Shown piece by piece: positions 52,834-62,094 of a stretch of DNA of 64,000 nt; the stretch's first letter is position 1, and the number at the start of each line of letters is the position of its first letter. The stretch comes from Marinospirillum insulare DSM 21763 (lineage in GTDB: Bacteria; Pseudomonadota; Gammaproteobacteria; Pseudomonadales; Halomonadaceae). The stretch is taken from positions 47,140 to 111,139 of the forward strand of contig NZ_JMLW01000008.1 of NCBI RefSeq assembly GCF_000686905.1. Direction: 5' to 3'. Both the position numbers and the translations under genes were made by a program. Below the pieces are notes generated by a model that saw only the letters and a program-made list of their open reading frames with translations, searched no databases and had not been told where the DNA came from.

Positions 52834-52860
52834 TGGCGGTAATTTCATTAGCTTAAATAC
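52781..52860 (+). ncRNA. Candidate omega (guide) RNA scaffold at tnpB 3' end
   Basis: TnpB guide RNAs usually overlap the 3' end of tnpB and extend past the element. Here three short hairpins are stacked over the last codons: GGGA/TCCC (52781-52793), GAGG/CCTC (52795-52808) and CTAAGC/GCTTAG (52819-52833). The start, end and guide cannot be fixed without transcript data or related copies. Confidence 0.3.
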
Positions 52861-53027
52861 TGAGCCTGTGAATATCTCTGTGTACAAATGGGGATAAGTC
52901 GTGTGTATAACTTGTGTGGCTAGGTTTTAGGCTTATTGATCTAAATTAAGCTTTCATTCGATTTTTAGGCATTCATGCTTGCGCTCCACTAGTATCCTAA
53001 AGAATCGATTGAGTTGGGAGTAAGCTA
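52861..53027. other. Intergenic leader of the PAS/MCP genes
   Basis: A 167-bp AT-rich stretch between the IS element and the PAS gene. GGGAG lies 8-9 bases before the PAS ATG. I see no further structure or recognised operator. Confidence 0.4.
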
Positions 53028-53546
53028 ATGGATCGTGGGCGTGAAGTTAAGCTCAGTGAAAGCGACATAATAGTCAGTAAAACGGATCCTAAAGGTCGAA
53101 TTACTTACGCTAACAGGCGGTTTATGCAAATAGCTGGTTATGCTGAACCAGAGCTATTAGGTAAGCCACATAACTTAATTCGTCATAAAGATATGCCAAG
53201 AGGTGTTTTCCGTCTTTTATGGTACACCCTGCAGCAAAAGCAGGAATTTTTTGGTTATGTAAAAAACCTCACCTCCGATGGCGGGTTTTATTGGGTTTTT
53301 GCCAATATAACCCCAGACTTGAGAGCCGACTCTAGTTTAGCTGGCTATTTTTCTGTGCGTCGCCGACCTAATTATGCAGCAGTAAAGCAGGTGAGCGAAT
53401 GGTATAAAAAAATGCTTGAAATTGAATCTAAAGAGTCTGCCAGTCGTGCACCTGAGGCTTCTTACTTGTGGCTTAAAGAAAAAATAGTGCAGCAGGGGTG
53501 TAGCTACAATGACTTACTGACACGACTTGAAGCCCTAGAGGAGTAG
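53028..53546 (+). CDS. PAS-domain redox sensor, CetB-like (Aer-type PAS)
   Basis: A stand-alone soluble Aer-type PAS protein of 172 residues. Residues 12-110 match the FAD-binding PAS of Aer: TDPKGRITYANRRFMQIAGY, then HNLIRHKDMPRGVF (Arg52, His53 and Asp55, equivalent to Aer R57/H58/D60) and GGFYWVFANI with the conserved Trp. It lacks a membrane segment and signalling domain; those are supplied by the MCP gene 3 bp downstream. The pair matches the two-gene CetB-CetA energy-taxis arrangement known from Campylobacter. Confidence 0.87.
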   Translation: MDRGREVKLSESDIIVSKTDPKGRITYANRRFMQIAGYAEPELLGKPHNLIRHKDMPRGVFRLLWYTLQQKQEFFGYVKNLTSDGGFYWVFANITPDLRADSSLAGYFSVRRRPNYAAVKQVSEWYKKMLEIESKESASRAPEASYLWLKEKIVQQGCSYNDLLTRLEALEE

Positions 53547-53549
53547 CCT

Positions 53550-55028
53550 ATGTTTCAAGCAGCTAAAAGCCCTCATGTTTCAAAAGGTATTCCCTTTTTA
53601 GGTAGTAAATTTTTAATTGTTTGTATTATTTTTAACTTTTTAACACTCGTTACAGCTTTGGCAGCTTACTTTAGCTCTAGCTGGGTTTGGATAGTGGTTC
53701 CTTCAGTGCTGGCTTTGTTGTTTACTGTCTATGTAGCGCGTTATTCCCATAAACCTTTAATGACCTTGTCACTTATTTATTCAGCCTTACAGAAAGCAAG
53801 AGTAGGTGAAATGCATCACCGAATAACGCGTACTAAAGGTTTAGGAGAAGTGGGGCAGGTTAGTTGGGATCTTAATGACTTTTTAGACCTAATTGAAACC
53901 TACTTTAAAGAAGTAAACTCTGCATTTGCTGCAGTAGCAGAAAAAAACTATTCACGCAAAGCTATGCCAAAGGGTTTACCAGGAGAGTTTGCTTTATCCC
54001 TAAAAAGTGTCAATCAATCTATACAGGCCATGCAAGAAAATGAAACTTTTACAGAGCAAAACCGCTTAGCGACTCAGTTACATAAATTAAATACGCATAA
54101 TTTACGCGAAAACTTACAGCTAAGTCAGCAAGACTTAAAAGAAATTAGCGAACTAATGAATAGCATTGCTTGGTCTTCTGAAAAAAATACTGAAAATGCT
54201 TTAACCAGCCAGGCAAGCGCCGCAAAACTAGGTGGGTTACTACAAAAAATTACTGCCAGCGTTATTTTGGTGGGAAATACAGTTGAAGAGCTTAACCAAC
54301 AAAGCGAGGCAGTAACTAGCACCCTGCAAGCAATCACAGATATTTCGGATCAAACCAGCTTGTTGGCGCTCAATGCATCCATTGAAGCTGCTAGGGCTGG
54401 TGAACAAGGCAGAGGTTTTGCTGTGGTGGCCGATGAGGTAAAGCAGCTTTCAAACAAAACAAAAGAGGCAGCTTTAAGTATTGGGGCAACATTACAGGGC
54501 TTTAATGAACAGGTTGGTACTTCTTTAGAAGGCGCTAGAGAAAGCAAAGAACTAGCTGAGCAAATTATGAGTGAAGTAGAAGGTTTTCAGCAGCGTTTTG
54601 CTGAAGTAGCAGAAGATGCTAGCCAAACTTTACTTCAGGTAGAATACATTAAAGATTTAAGCTTCGCTTCTTTGTTAAAAGTAGATCATGTTATTAACAA
54701 ACAGCGCAACTACGCAACTTTTAACCAGTCTGAAAACTTAACTGCTCAAACAGCAGAGGCGGTGACTAGTCGTTTACACAAGTGGCTAAACCAGTCTTTA
54801 GAAAATAATAGCTCGAGTTTATATGGCTTAGAACAACTAAAAGAAAACCATAGCTTAATGCAGCAAAAGGTTGCAGAAGCTACAGCACTTTACCATCAAT
54901 CTAGTGCTATAAAACACGAGCAACTAGTGGCAATCATGAGTGAAGCAGAAAACCTAAGCCAGGATCTACTCAAGGGTCTAAGTAACTTAGTTCACCAGCG
55001 TTACAATAAACAAAAGCTAACTAGCTAG
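53550..55028 (+). CDS. Methyl-accepting chemotaxis protein without sensor domain, CetA-like
   Basis: A 492-residue chemoreceptor with a membrane hairpin (about 21-64) and no periplasmic ligand domain. A HAMP-like linker follows (about 65-160), then a cytoplasmic signalling coil with the hairpin tip [34 protein letters not shown] (about 265-297). It probably receives redox input from the PAS protein encoded 3 bp upstream. Its 3' end overlaps the convergent GGDEF-EAL gene by 8 bp. Confidence 0.9.
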   Translation: MFQAAKSPHVSKGIPFLGSKFLIVCIIFNFLTLVTALAAYFSSSWVWIVVPSVLALLFTVYVARYSHKPLMTLSLIYSALQKARVGEMHHRITRTKGLGEVGQVSWDLNDFLDLIETYFKEVNSAFAAVAEKNYSRKAMPKGLPGEFALSLKSVNQSIQAMQENETFTEQNRLATQLHKLNTHNLRENLQLSQQDLKEISELMNSIAWSSEKNTENALTSQASAAKLGGLLQKITASVILVGNTVEELNQQSEAVTSTLQAITDISDQTSLLALNASIEAARAGEQGRGFAVVADEVKQLSNKTKEAALSIGATLQGFNEQVGTSLEGARESKELAEQIMSEVEGFQQRFAEVAEDASQTLLQVEYIKDLSFASLLKVDHVINKQRNYATFNQSENLTAQTAEAVTSRLHKWLNQSLENNSSSLYGLEQLKENHSLMQQKVAEATALYHQSSAIKHEQLVAIMSEAENLSQDLLKGLSNLVHQRYNKQKLTS

Positions 55029-56805
55029 CTTGTTGAGTTTTTAGTTTTCTTAGTCTAAGGCCAGTTTGCTCTGTATCCACAGGTCGACCATAAAAGTAGC
55101 CTTGAATAAAGTCACAACCTTCTTGGCGCAAGTAATCGGCTTGTTCTTTATTTTCCACACCTTCAGCAACTACGCTCATTTTTAAACCACGGCAAAGTGC
55201 CAAGGTAGATTCAACGATAGCTTTATCTGCTTGGTTTTTTGGTAAGCCTTTAACAAAAGCTCTATCAATTTTTAACTGGTTAACTGGCAGGTGCTTTAAA
55301 TAAGCTAAAGAAGAGTAGCCGGTTCCAAAGTCATCAATAGCAAGGTTAACGCCTCTAGATGATAGTTCATTTAGCTTTTCTAGGTTGGCGGAGTTTTGTT
55401 CTACAAACACTCCTTCCGTCAGCTCTAGCTCTAAACAACTGGGTTCTATTTGATTGTCTTCCAAAGCCTTAAGAAGGTTACCTACAAAATACTCACTCTG
55501 AAATTCAATAGGCGATACGTTAATAGCTATACAGGCAGGAGCAACTCCTTCTTTTTGCCATTGAGCATATTGTTTTAATGCTTGCTGCATTACCCAATGG
55601 CCAAGAGACTCCATTAAGCCATGACGTTCTGCTAAGGGGATAAAGTGGTCGGGTGGAATAGTCCCTAAGGTTGGATGAATCCAGCGAAGCAAAACTTCTA
55701 ATGCGTGAATTTCTTCAGTATTTGCGGCAATAAGAGGCTGATAAAAAAGACTCAACTCATTTTTACTTAAGGCTTCACGTAGCCCTTGTAAGTAAGCTAA
55801 AGGATTCTTTTCTGACCGTAAATCTTCACTAAAAAAGCGTGTTTTTCCTGCGCCTTTGCTTTTAGCTGCATGCAAGGCTAGTTCAGCTTCTTGTAAAACA
55901 GAACTACTTGTAAGGCTAGCATCTTCCCAAATTGTAACGCCTATAGAGATACTGAACTCCATTAGACGACCTAATATAGAAAAGGGTTTACTTAGGCACT
56001 TTCTTAACCCTGTAATTTCTGCCAGTTGATCGGCTTCACTGCTGTTAGCTATTGGTGCTGCAAGAATAAACACATCAGCTGAGTGGCGAGCGACCAAACC
56101 TTGACTGCTACATTTTTGTAAGCGCTTAGCGATGTTATTTAAAAGCTGGTCTCCAACAGTAAAGCCATAACTAGAGTTAACGAGTTTAAAATTATTTATA
56201 TCAAGTAAAAGTACGCACCACTGCCTTTGAAGATTAGGCAGGTTCTTAGACAGTTTTCTTAAAAGGCTGGCAGTATTAGGTAAGCCAGTTAGGCGGTCGT
56301 TTTCTGTTGCTTGTGCTAGTCGCGCCTCTTGTCGGCGGTGCTCTGTAATGTCGCTAAAAATGGCAACAAAGTGGGTTATTTTACCTTGGTTGTTTTTTAC
56401 AGCCTTGCAGGTTAACCATTCAAGGTAGACTTCACCGTCTTTACGACGATTCCATATTTCACCTTGCCAAATTCCTTTAGTGGTTAAGGCTTGCCAGTAG
56501 TCTTTATAGAAGTTTTTATCGTGATAGCCAGAGCTTAGAATACGTGGGTTTTCACCTAAGACTTCTTTTTCACTGTAGCCGGTTACCTGAGTAAATGTAC
56601 GGTTAACAGCTATAATAGTGCCTGTAGTATCGGTAATGGTTACACCATCGTGGGTGTAGTCAAAAACCTCTGTCATTAAAGTTAGGGCTATCTTTTTTGA
56701 ACGATTACGGTAGTTTTTAAACCACTGCCCTAGAAAAAAACTAAAAACCAGCAAAAAAACTAACAGAAGGAGCAAGCCACTTATTGAAACAGACAGGTTG
56801 CTCAT
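55021..56805 (-). CDS. PAS-GGDEF-EAL protein, probable c-di-GMP phosphodiesterase
   Basis: A 594-residue membrane-anchored c-di-GMP protein: N-terminal helix (about 7-28), PAS (45-155), GGDEF (165-330), EAL (335-590). The diguanylate cyclase signature is lost: HSADVF (241-246) stands where GGDEF should be. The EAL side keeps its metal and catalytic residues: EVLLR (370-374, EVL for EAL), [18 protein letters not shown] (491-500), AEGVE (547-551) and QGYFYGRP. It is therefore probably a phosphodiesterase, with the GGDEF remnant as a possible GTP sensor. It follows aer by 4 bp. Confidence 0.92.
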   Translation of the reverse strand: MSNLSVSISGLLLLLVFLLVFSFFLGQWFKNYRNRSKKIALTLMTEVFDYTHDGVTITDTTGTIIAVNRTFTQVTGYSEKEVLGENPRILSSGYHDKNFYKDYWQALTTKGIWQGEIWNRRKDGEVYLEWLTCKAVKNNQGKITHFVAIFSDITEHRRQEARLAQATENDRLTGLPNTASLLRKLSKNLPNLQRQWCVLLLDINNFKLVNSSYGFTVGDQLLNNIAKRLQKCSSQGLVARHSADVFILAAPIANSSEADQLAEITGLRKCLSKPFSILGRLMEFSISIGVTIWEDASLTSSSVLQEAELALHAAKSKGAGKTRFFSEDLRSEKNPLAYLQGLREALSKNELSLFYQPLIAANTEEIHALEVLLRWIHPTLGTIPPDHFIPLAERHGLMESLGHWVMQQALKQYAQWQKEGVAPACIAINVSPIEFQSEYFVGNLLKALEDNQIEPSCLELELTEGVFVEQNSANLEKLNELSSRGVNLAIDDFGTGYSSLAYLKHLPVNQLKIDRAFVKGLPKNQADKAIVESTLALCRGLKMSVVAEGVENKEQADYLRQEGCDFIQGYFYGRPVDTEQTGLRLRKLKTQQAS

Positions 56806-56809
56806 CTAG

Positions 56810-58375
56810 CTATTTACTCGAAAAGGCTTTAGCTAAAGAGTGCATTTGCCTAATTTGCTCAGTTAAGTTGTCTGTACTTTGCGAAGTGGTAGCAGCCTGC
56901 GCGCGCGTACTTTCTGCAACTTCACGCAATTGTTGTAAGCTTTCTATAACACTACTGCTAGCCTGAGATTGTTGATGAACAGCTGTAGCAACACGCTGAC
57001 TGGAATTAAGTACCTGGTCAGCAGCAGTAGTCATTTCACTGAGCACTTGTCCGGCTTTTACTATTTGTTCAACTGTGTTCTGGCTTTCTTGATGGCTTTC
57101 ATCCATCTGTTTTACTGCTTGGCTGATATTTTGCTGAATAACTTTTATACGGTTAGTAATGGTTTCAGTTACGTCTTGCGTACTGCTAGCTAGTTGTCGA
57201 ACTGCATCAGCTACTACCGCAAACCCACGCCCAGACTCGCCAGCTCTAGCCGCTTCAATGGCAGCATTTAAGGCAAGGAGGTTGGTTTGGTCTGCTATGT
57301 CTGTGATGGCACTAATGCTATCGCTAATGGAGTCAGCGTCTTCTCTTAGGTTTTCAATACTGCTTGTTGCTAAGTCATAACTATCTGCCATGCGTTGTAC
57401 ACTAGCTACACTAGCCTCAACACTTGTTTGACCTCTATGAGTTTCTTGGTCCATGTGTTGGCTGGCTTGGTTGATGCCCTCAATGCTTTGATCTATTTCT
57501 CTAATGCTAATGTCGAGTTGCTCTATCATGCTTGCTAGATCGTTTAAGTGAGCTTCTTGGTTGCCTACACTTTGTTCTGATTGTTGCATCGCTTTATCTG
57601 TGCTGGTGGCAACTTCATCTAAAGAGCTGGTAGCGTCTTGAACTCGGCCTATCACAGTTCTTAATTGTGCTTCTTGCATGCGTAGTGCTAAATCAAGTGC
57701 ACCAAACTCATTCATGCTACCGCTATAAACTTGTTGGGCAACTGGGTTATCAACAAGGTTAAGGGCTTTCTGGTAGATGTTTTTAAGGGGGTTAAGAAAC
57801 ACTGCAGCAGAGCCCAAGATGATGAGCCCAAAAAAACCAACAGTTAAACCTGCCAAGCTTCGACTATCAACTAGGTAAAGTGTGGTTAGGGTAGAAAGAA
57901 TTTGTAGTAAAATTAAACCTAAAAGCAAGCCATAAGCAGACCAGCGTTTGCGTGGTGCTTTTTGTTTTCCTGTGCGTATAGCTGTGTAGGTTTTTTCAGC
58001 ACGCTCTACTAAGCTTTCTTCTGGTTTTACCCTGACAGATTGATAACCAACATGCTGGTTGTTTTCAAAAATGGGTGAAACGTAAGCATCTACCCAATAG
58101 GTATCACCATTTTTACAGCGGTTTTTTACTACGCCCATCCATGAATCGCCTGCCTTAATACGGGACCAGAGGTCAGCAAAAGCTAAAGGAGGCATGTCTG
58201 GGTGGCGTACGATATTGTGGTTTTTGCCTACTAGCTCTTCGCTAGAAAAGCCACTAATACGCTGAAAATCATCATTGGCGTAGGTGGTAGTGCCTTTGAG
58301 ATTAGTAGTAGAAACCAATCGGTCTTGGTTGGTTAAATCGATTGCTTTGTCAGTAACTGGCAGGTTTATTTTCAT
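56810..58375 (-). CDS. aer: Aerotaxis receptor Aer (PAS-MCP)
   Basis: Full-length energy-taxis receptor of 521 residues. The PAS domain (about 10-115) has [10 protein letters not shown] with Arg57, His58 and Asp60 at the same positions as in E. coli Aer, and [13 protein letters not shown] membrane hairpin follows (about 145-195), then a HAMP-like region and the signalling domain with [41 protein letters not shown]. It is the single-chain counterpart of the split PAS/MCP pair located 2 kb away. It is probably transcribed together with the EAL gene. Confidence 0.93.
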   Translation of the reverse strand: MKINLPVTDKAIDLTNQDRLVSTTNLKGTTTYANDDFQRISGFSSEELVGKNHNIVRHPDMPPLAFADLWSRIKAGDSWMGVVKNRCKNGDTYWVDAYVSPIFENNQHVGYQSVRVKPEESLVERAEKTYTAIRTGKQKAPRKRWSAYGLLLGLILLQILSTLTTLYLVDSRSLAGLTVGFFGLIILGSAAVFLNPLKNIYQKALNLVDNPVAQQVYSGSMNEFGALDLALRMQEAQLRTVIGRVQDATSSLDEVATSTDKAMQQSEQSVGNQEAHLNDLASMIEQLDISIREIDQSIEGINQASQHMDQETHRGQTSVEASVASVQRMADSYDLATSSIENLREDADSISDSISAITDIADQTNLLALNAAIEAARAGESGRGFAVVADAVRQLASSTQDVTETITNRIKVIQQNISQAVKQMDESHQESQNTVEQIVKAGQVLSEMTTAADQVLNSSQRVATAVHQQSQASSSVIESLQQLREVAESTRAQAATTSQSTDNLTEQIRQMHSLAKAFSSK

Positions 58376-58513
58376 GGTAACTTGGGTCGCTAGTGCTGCC
58401 GTATTTAATGGAATATTAGATTTGTATATTGTAACAGGTTAAGGGCTTGGATGTAGATTAAGTGTTATAACTTGATATCAATTAAGTGGGAGCGGATGCA
58501 AATTAGTAACTTT

Positions 58514-58541
58514 GTCAGTAAACTAAGCTCGTCAGTAAACT
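58514..58541 (+). repeat. 11-bp direct repeat upstream of fabA
   Basis: GTCAGTAAACT occurs at 58514-58524 and 58531-58541, 17 bp apart, 46-73 bp before the fabA start. It could be a regulator site for unsaturated fatty-acid synthesis. It does not look like the FadR or FabR operators I know. Confidence 0.35.
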
Positions 58542-58586
58542 TAATTCTAATACCCCTAAACAAGAATCTAAAAACGGAAATATCTA

Positions 58587-59102
58587 GTGACCCAACAAAA
58601 CTCTTATACTTACGAAGAACTTTTAGCTTGCGGCCGTGGTGAACTTTTTGGTCCTGGCAACGCCCAACTACCCATGCCTAACATGCTAATGCTAGACCGT
58701 ATTCTTACTATTGATAAAGATGGCGGGTCTTATGGTAAAGGACAGATTATTGCAGAGTTAGATATCAAGCCTGATCTGTGGTTTTTTGATTGCCACTTTC
58801 CTGGTGACCCAGTTATGCCTGGCTGCTTAGGTTTAGATGCTATGTGGCAACTGGTTGGCTTTTATTTAGGCTGGCAGGGTAACCCAGGTCGTGGACGTGC
58901 CCTAGGTAGTGGAGAGGTTAAATTTACAGGCCAAGTATTACCCTCTGCCAAACTAGTTACCTACCGTATCGACATTAAACGCACCATGAGCCGCAGACTA
59001 ATTTTAGGTATTGCTGATGGCGTAATGGAAGTGGACGGTCGTAAAATTTATGAAGCAAAGGATTTGCGTGTTGGTTTATTTTCCAGTACTAGTGGCTTCT
59101 AA
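58587..59102 (+). CDS. fabA: 3-hydroxydecanoyl-ACP dehydratase / isomerase FabA
   Basis: Dehydrates 3-hydroxydecanoyl-ACP and isomerises the product to cis-3-decenoyl-ACP, the branch point for unsaturated fatty acids. The 171-residue protein matches E. coli FabA closely, including catalytic His70 ([15 protein letters not shown]) and Asp84 (GLDAMWQ). The start is GTG. The fabA-fabB order with 15 bp between them is the usual operon. Confidence 0.98.
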   Translation: MTQQNSYTYEELLACGRGELFGPGNAQLPMPNMLMLDRILTIDKDGGSYGKGQIIAELDIKPDLWFFDCHFPGDPVMPGCLGLDAMWQLVGFYLGWQGNPGRGRALGSGEVKFTGQVLPSAKLVTYRIDIKRTMSRRLILGIADGVMEVDGRKIYEAKDLRVGLFSSTSGF

Positions 59103-59117
59103 CGAGAGGATAAATTA

Positions 59118-60338
59118 ATGAAACGAGTCGTCGTTACTGGGCTAGGTATTGTTTCATGCCTGGGGTCAGACAAAGCAAGTGTTCTTGATTCACTACGTCA
59201 GGGGCGCTCTGGTATTAAGTTTAAGCAAGAATATGCAGATATGGGCTTCCGTAGCCAGGTTGCAGGCAGTATAGATTTAAACTTAGATGAACTGATTGAT
59301 CGTAAGCTAAAGCGCTTTATGGGTGATGCAGCTGCCTTTGCTTATTTGTCTATGCAGCAAGCAGTAGAAGATTCCGGTTTAACGGAAGACCAGGTGTCTA
59401 ATGTGCGCACTGGGCTTATTGCTGGCTCGGGTGGTGCCTCTTCAGCTAACCAAGTTGAAGCAGCTGATGTATTGCGTGAAAAGGGTTTGCGTCGTGTAGG
59501 GCCTTATCGCGTTACTCGCACCATGGGCAGTACGGTTTCTGCTTGCTTAGCTACGCCTTTTAAAATTAAGGGTGTGAACTACTCTATTTCTTCTGCCTGT
59601 GCTACTTCGGCTCACTGTATTGGTAATGCAATGGAGATGATTCAGCTAGGTAAGCAAGACGTGGTATTTGCTGGTGGCGGTGAAGAAGAGCATTGGACCA
59701 TGTCTTCTTTATTTGATGCCATGGGTGCTCTTTCAACCAGCTACAATGAAACGCCTGAAAAAGCATCGCGAGCTTACGATGCAGATCGTGATGGTTTTGT
59801 TATTGCTGGCGGTGGCGGCATGCTAGTGCTGGAAGAGTTAGAGCATGCTAAAGCCCGTGGAGCCAAAATTTATGGTGAGCTGGTTGGTTATGGTGCAACC
59901 TCTGATGGTTACGATATGGTCGCACCATCAGGCGAAGGCGCTGTACGCTGTATGCAACAAGCCATGGCTGGCTTAGAAGGCGAGAAGATTGACTATATTA
60001 ATACTCACGGCACCTCTACACCTGTAGGTGATATGGCGGAATTAACCGCTATACGTGAAGTGTTTGGTGATGCTTGCCCAGCCTTGAGTTCTACTAAGTC
60101 TTTAACGGGTCACTCATTAGGTGCAACGAGTGTTCAAGAAGCTATTTACTCATTAATAATGATGGAAAATAACTTTATTGCAGCTTCTGCAAATGTAGAC
60201 AAGCTAGATGAAGCCGCAGAAGGTTTAGACATTGTTATTGGTAAGGCGCGTGAAAATGTAACCTTGAACACTGTGCTTTCTAACAGTTTTGGGTTTGGCG
60301 GAACCAACGCTTGTTTAGTGTTTAAGCGTTATCAGTAG
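59118..60338 (+). CDS. fabB: 3-oxoacyl-ACP synthase I FabB
   Basis: Condensing enzyme that elongates the cis-unsaturated intermediates made by FabA. The 406 residues carry the catalytic triad: Cys161 in [11 protein letters not shown], His in [13 protein letters not shown] and His in [14 protein letters not shown]. The ending is [23 protein letters not shown] lies before the ATG. Confidence 0.98.
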   Translation: MKRVVVTGLGIVSCLGSDKASVLDSLRQGRSGIKFKQEYADMGFRSQVAGSIDLNLDELIDRKLKRFMGDAAAFAYLSMQQAVEDSGLTEDQVSNVRTGLIAGSGGASSANQVEAADVLREKGLRRVGPYRVTRTMGSTVSACLATPFKIKGVNYSISSACATSAHCIGNAMEMIQLGKQDVVFAGGGEEEHWTMSSLFDAMGALSTSYNETPEKASRAYDADRDGFVIAGGGGMLVLEELEHAKARGAKIYGELVGYGATSDGYDMVAPSGEGAVRCMQQAMAGLEGEKIDYINTHGTSTPVGDMAELTAIREVFGDACPALSSTKSLTGHSLGATSVQEAIYSLIMMENNFIAASANVDKLDEAAEGLDIVIGKARENVTLNTVLSNSFGFGGTNACLVFKRYQ

Positions 60339-60362
60339 GTTAAGTTTTTAACTTATAGCATG

Positions 60363-60400
60363 AAAACCACCCCAACTTTTATAGGTTTGGGGTGGTTTTT
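60363..60400. terminator. Bidirectional terminator between fabB and plsC
   Basis: A 10-bp stem, ACCACCCCAA / TTGGGGTGGT, has A residues on its left and a T run on its right (60396 onward). It can end fabB on the plus strand and the plsC transcript on the minus strand. Confidence 0.88.
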
Positions 60401-61153
60401 TTATTGAGGCGGGCGAGGAATAGCGGATATTTCTACTAGCTGTTTTTCGACCCAAGCTTCAGCTTCTGCAATTACCTCGTCGGCTCTACGGTCAATCGTT
60501 GAGATGGGTTTGCCTATTCGCAGGGTTAATCTACCAGACATTTTAATCCAGCTTTTAGGGTTCCAATGCTCACCAGCATTATGTGCAACAGGCACTAAAG
60601 GTACTTTTGCTTTGCAAGCTATCATGGCTGCACTTTTACTAAATGGTTTGCGTTTACCCGGTGCAACACGCGTACCTTCAGGAAAAATAAGTACTGATAA
60701 ACCCTCATCAAGCCTTTCACCACCTACCTTTAAAACTTTACGCAACATTTTAGCCGGCTGGCTTCTATCTAGCGGAATGGGCTTGATTAAACGTAGCCCC
60801 CAACCAAAAATAGGTATGTTTAGTAGCTCTTGCTTCAAAACGGTACAAAGTGGTGGCTTAAGTGTGTGAAGAATAATGGTTTCCCATTCACTTTGGTGGT
60901 TAGCAATCATTACATGGTTGCCGCTGGGTATATTTTCTAAACCTTCAAAGCGGTATTCAATACCACAAGTTATTCTAAGCCAAAAGAGTACAAAGCGATT
61001 GTAGATGTTGAGTAATGAGAAACGCTGCCTTAGAGGTAGAGGAATAGACAAAATAGCCATGGGTGCCCCGATCACCAGCAAGGCAACTAGGTAGCCAAAG
61101 TAGAATAAAATACTGCCTAAAGGGCGAGGTTTACGAGGTTTTGGCTGGCTCAT
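60401..61153 (-). CDS. plsC: 1-acyl-sn-glycerol-3-phosphate acyltransferase
   Basis: Adds the second acyl chain to lysophosphatidic acid to form phosphatidic acid, at the inner membrane. The 250-residue protein has N-terminal hydrophobic helices (about 10-40), the acyltransferase block I as NHQSEWE (an HX4E variant of HX4D), block II/III around PIPLDRSQPAK and FPEGTRVAPGKRKPFSKSAA, and block IV LVPVAHNAG. The 5' end overlaps the upstream gene by 23 bp. Confidence 0.92.
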   Translation of the reverse strand: MSQPKPRKPRPLGSILFYFGYLVALLVIGAPMAILSIPLPLRQRFSLLNIYNRFVLFWLRITCGIEYRFEGLENIPSGNHVMIANHQSEWETIILHTLKPPLCTVLKQELLNIPIFGWGLRLIKPIPLDRSQPAKMLRKVLKVGGERLDEGLSVLIFPEGTRVAPGKRKPFSKSAAMIACKAKVPLVPVAHNAGEHWNPKSWIKMSGRLTLRIGKPISTIDRRADEVIAEAEAWVEKQLVEISAIPRPPQ

Positions 61154-61940
61154 TCAGCTGCTCCACTAATTTAGGTAGTTTTTCTCGCCATGCGCGAGGG
61201 TGCACACCAAAGGTATCTAACAAATGTTGGCTCGACATGCTTTTATGGCTGCTAGAGGATGCCTTTGGGTAGTCTTCAATATTTAGATAGCCAGCTAAGG
61301 TAGAACAAAGCTCGTCTTGAGTAACGGCTTCGTTACCTGCGTAATGATAAAGCCCCCAAGCTTTTGCTCCAGCATCTATTTGCAAAATAATGCCGAGTAG
61401 AACCCTGGCTAAATCATCTAATGGTTGCAAACCTCGGTAGGCAAGGGTTTCAGCAGGTTTGTAAGCTTTACATCTAGCAATGAGCTGGGCAAGGCCGCCT
61501 GTACAAGAAGCGCTAAGGCTGGGAGCTGTACGCAAAATAATAGATTTAGGCAGCTCTGCTACTTTGCTTTCTATATCTAAGAGGCTTTTTGCTAGTAAAG
61601 AGGTGTTGCTTGGTGAGTCTAGCTCACTAATATTTAACTGCTCAGGAGAGAAAACCAAGTCTGACGAAATAAGTATAATTTGTGCCTGTCTTAGACTACA
61701 AAGCTCAACCAGTGCAGAAACTTTTTCTTGCCATAAATCTAGTTGGTTAGAGGTGCAGCTTGGTGCGCCCGCCTCGGCAGTGGTGCCAAGAGGAGCTAGA
61801 AGCATAAATTGAAAGTCAGGAAGGGTTAATGCCTCAGTTTCTGGGTGTGCTTGAATGATCTCTAGCCCTGAGTAGCGACGAGACTCATTTTGTAATGCTT
61901 CTAACAAAGCTGGGTAATCTGAATAGAGCAGAATACGCAT
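61131..61940 (-). CDS. RmlD-like NAD-dependent sugar epimerase/dehydratase fold protein, degenerate
   Basis: A 269-residue protein that resembles dTDP-4-dehydrorhamnose reductases in overall pattern: QIILISSDLVFS, a KSLLDIESKVAELPKSIILRTA segment, and LYHYAGNEAVTQDELCSTLA near the end. The N-terminal GxxGxxG cofactor motif is not seen (MRILLYSDYPALLEAL instead). The YxxxK pair also appears changed, with TSLLAK in place of the Tyr. It may be non-catalytic or use another mechanism. It overlaps plsC by 23 bp. Confidence 0.65.
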   Translation of the reverse strand: MRILLYSDYPALLEALQNESRRYSGLEIIQAHPETEALTLPDFQFMLLAPLGTTAEAGAPSCTSNQLDLWQEKVSALVELCSLRQAQIILISSDLVFSPEQLNISELDSPSNTSLLAKSLLDIESKVAELPKSIILRTAPSLSASCTGGLAQLIARCKAYKPAETLAYRGLQPLDDLARVLLGIILQIDAGAKAWGLYHYAGNEAVTQDELCSTLAGYLNIEDYPKASSSSHKSMSSQHLLDTFGVHPRAWREKLPKLVEQLNEPAKTS

Positions 61941-61970
61941 ACAGCACCTATGGTTTATTTAACTAAAGAT

Positions 61971-62001
61971 AAAAAAGCCCCAACCTATAAAGGTGGGGGC
62001 T
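61971..62001 (-). terminator. Terminator of the minus-strand envelope protein gene
   Basis: GCCCCAACCT and AGGTGGGGGC pair with one A/G mismatch. On the minus strand the hairpin is followed by six T residues (A run 61971-61976). Confidence 0.8.
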
Positions 62002-62094
62002 AAAACAATTTAAGTTTTCTTAGTAGCGCTAGTGAGTAGTTTACTCTTTTTTTTAGTTGCTTGTCCAAACTGCCCTGTTTGGAGCTATTTGGAG

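Larger units (their letters stand above)
51159..52860. mobile_element. IS200/IS605-family insertion sequence (tnpA and tnpB)
   Basis: A Y1 transposase gene on the minus strand and a TnpB gene on the plus strand are divergent, with their starts about 25-30 bp apart, as in IS605. Candidate subterminal hairpins lie at the left end (51159-51184, CTCC-TT-CCAATC / GATTGG-TG-GGAG) and right end (52819-52833, CTAAGC / GCTTAG with a 3-nt loop). This family has no inverted repeats or target duplication, so the exact ends cannot be fixed from one copy; the boundaries given are approximate. Both genes are intact. Confidence 0.8.

Noticed and set aside
52861..53027. DnaA-box-like words GGGGATAAG and TATAACTTGTG after the IS element
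   Set aside because: Single, poor matches without clustering; expected by chance in AT-rich DNA.
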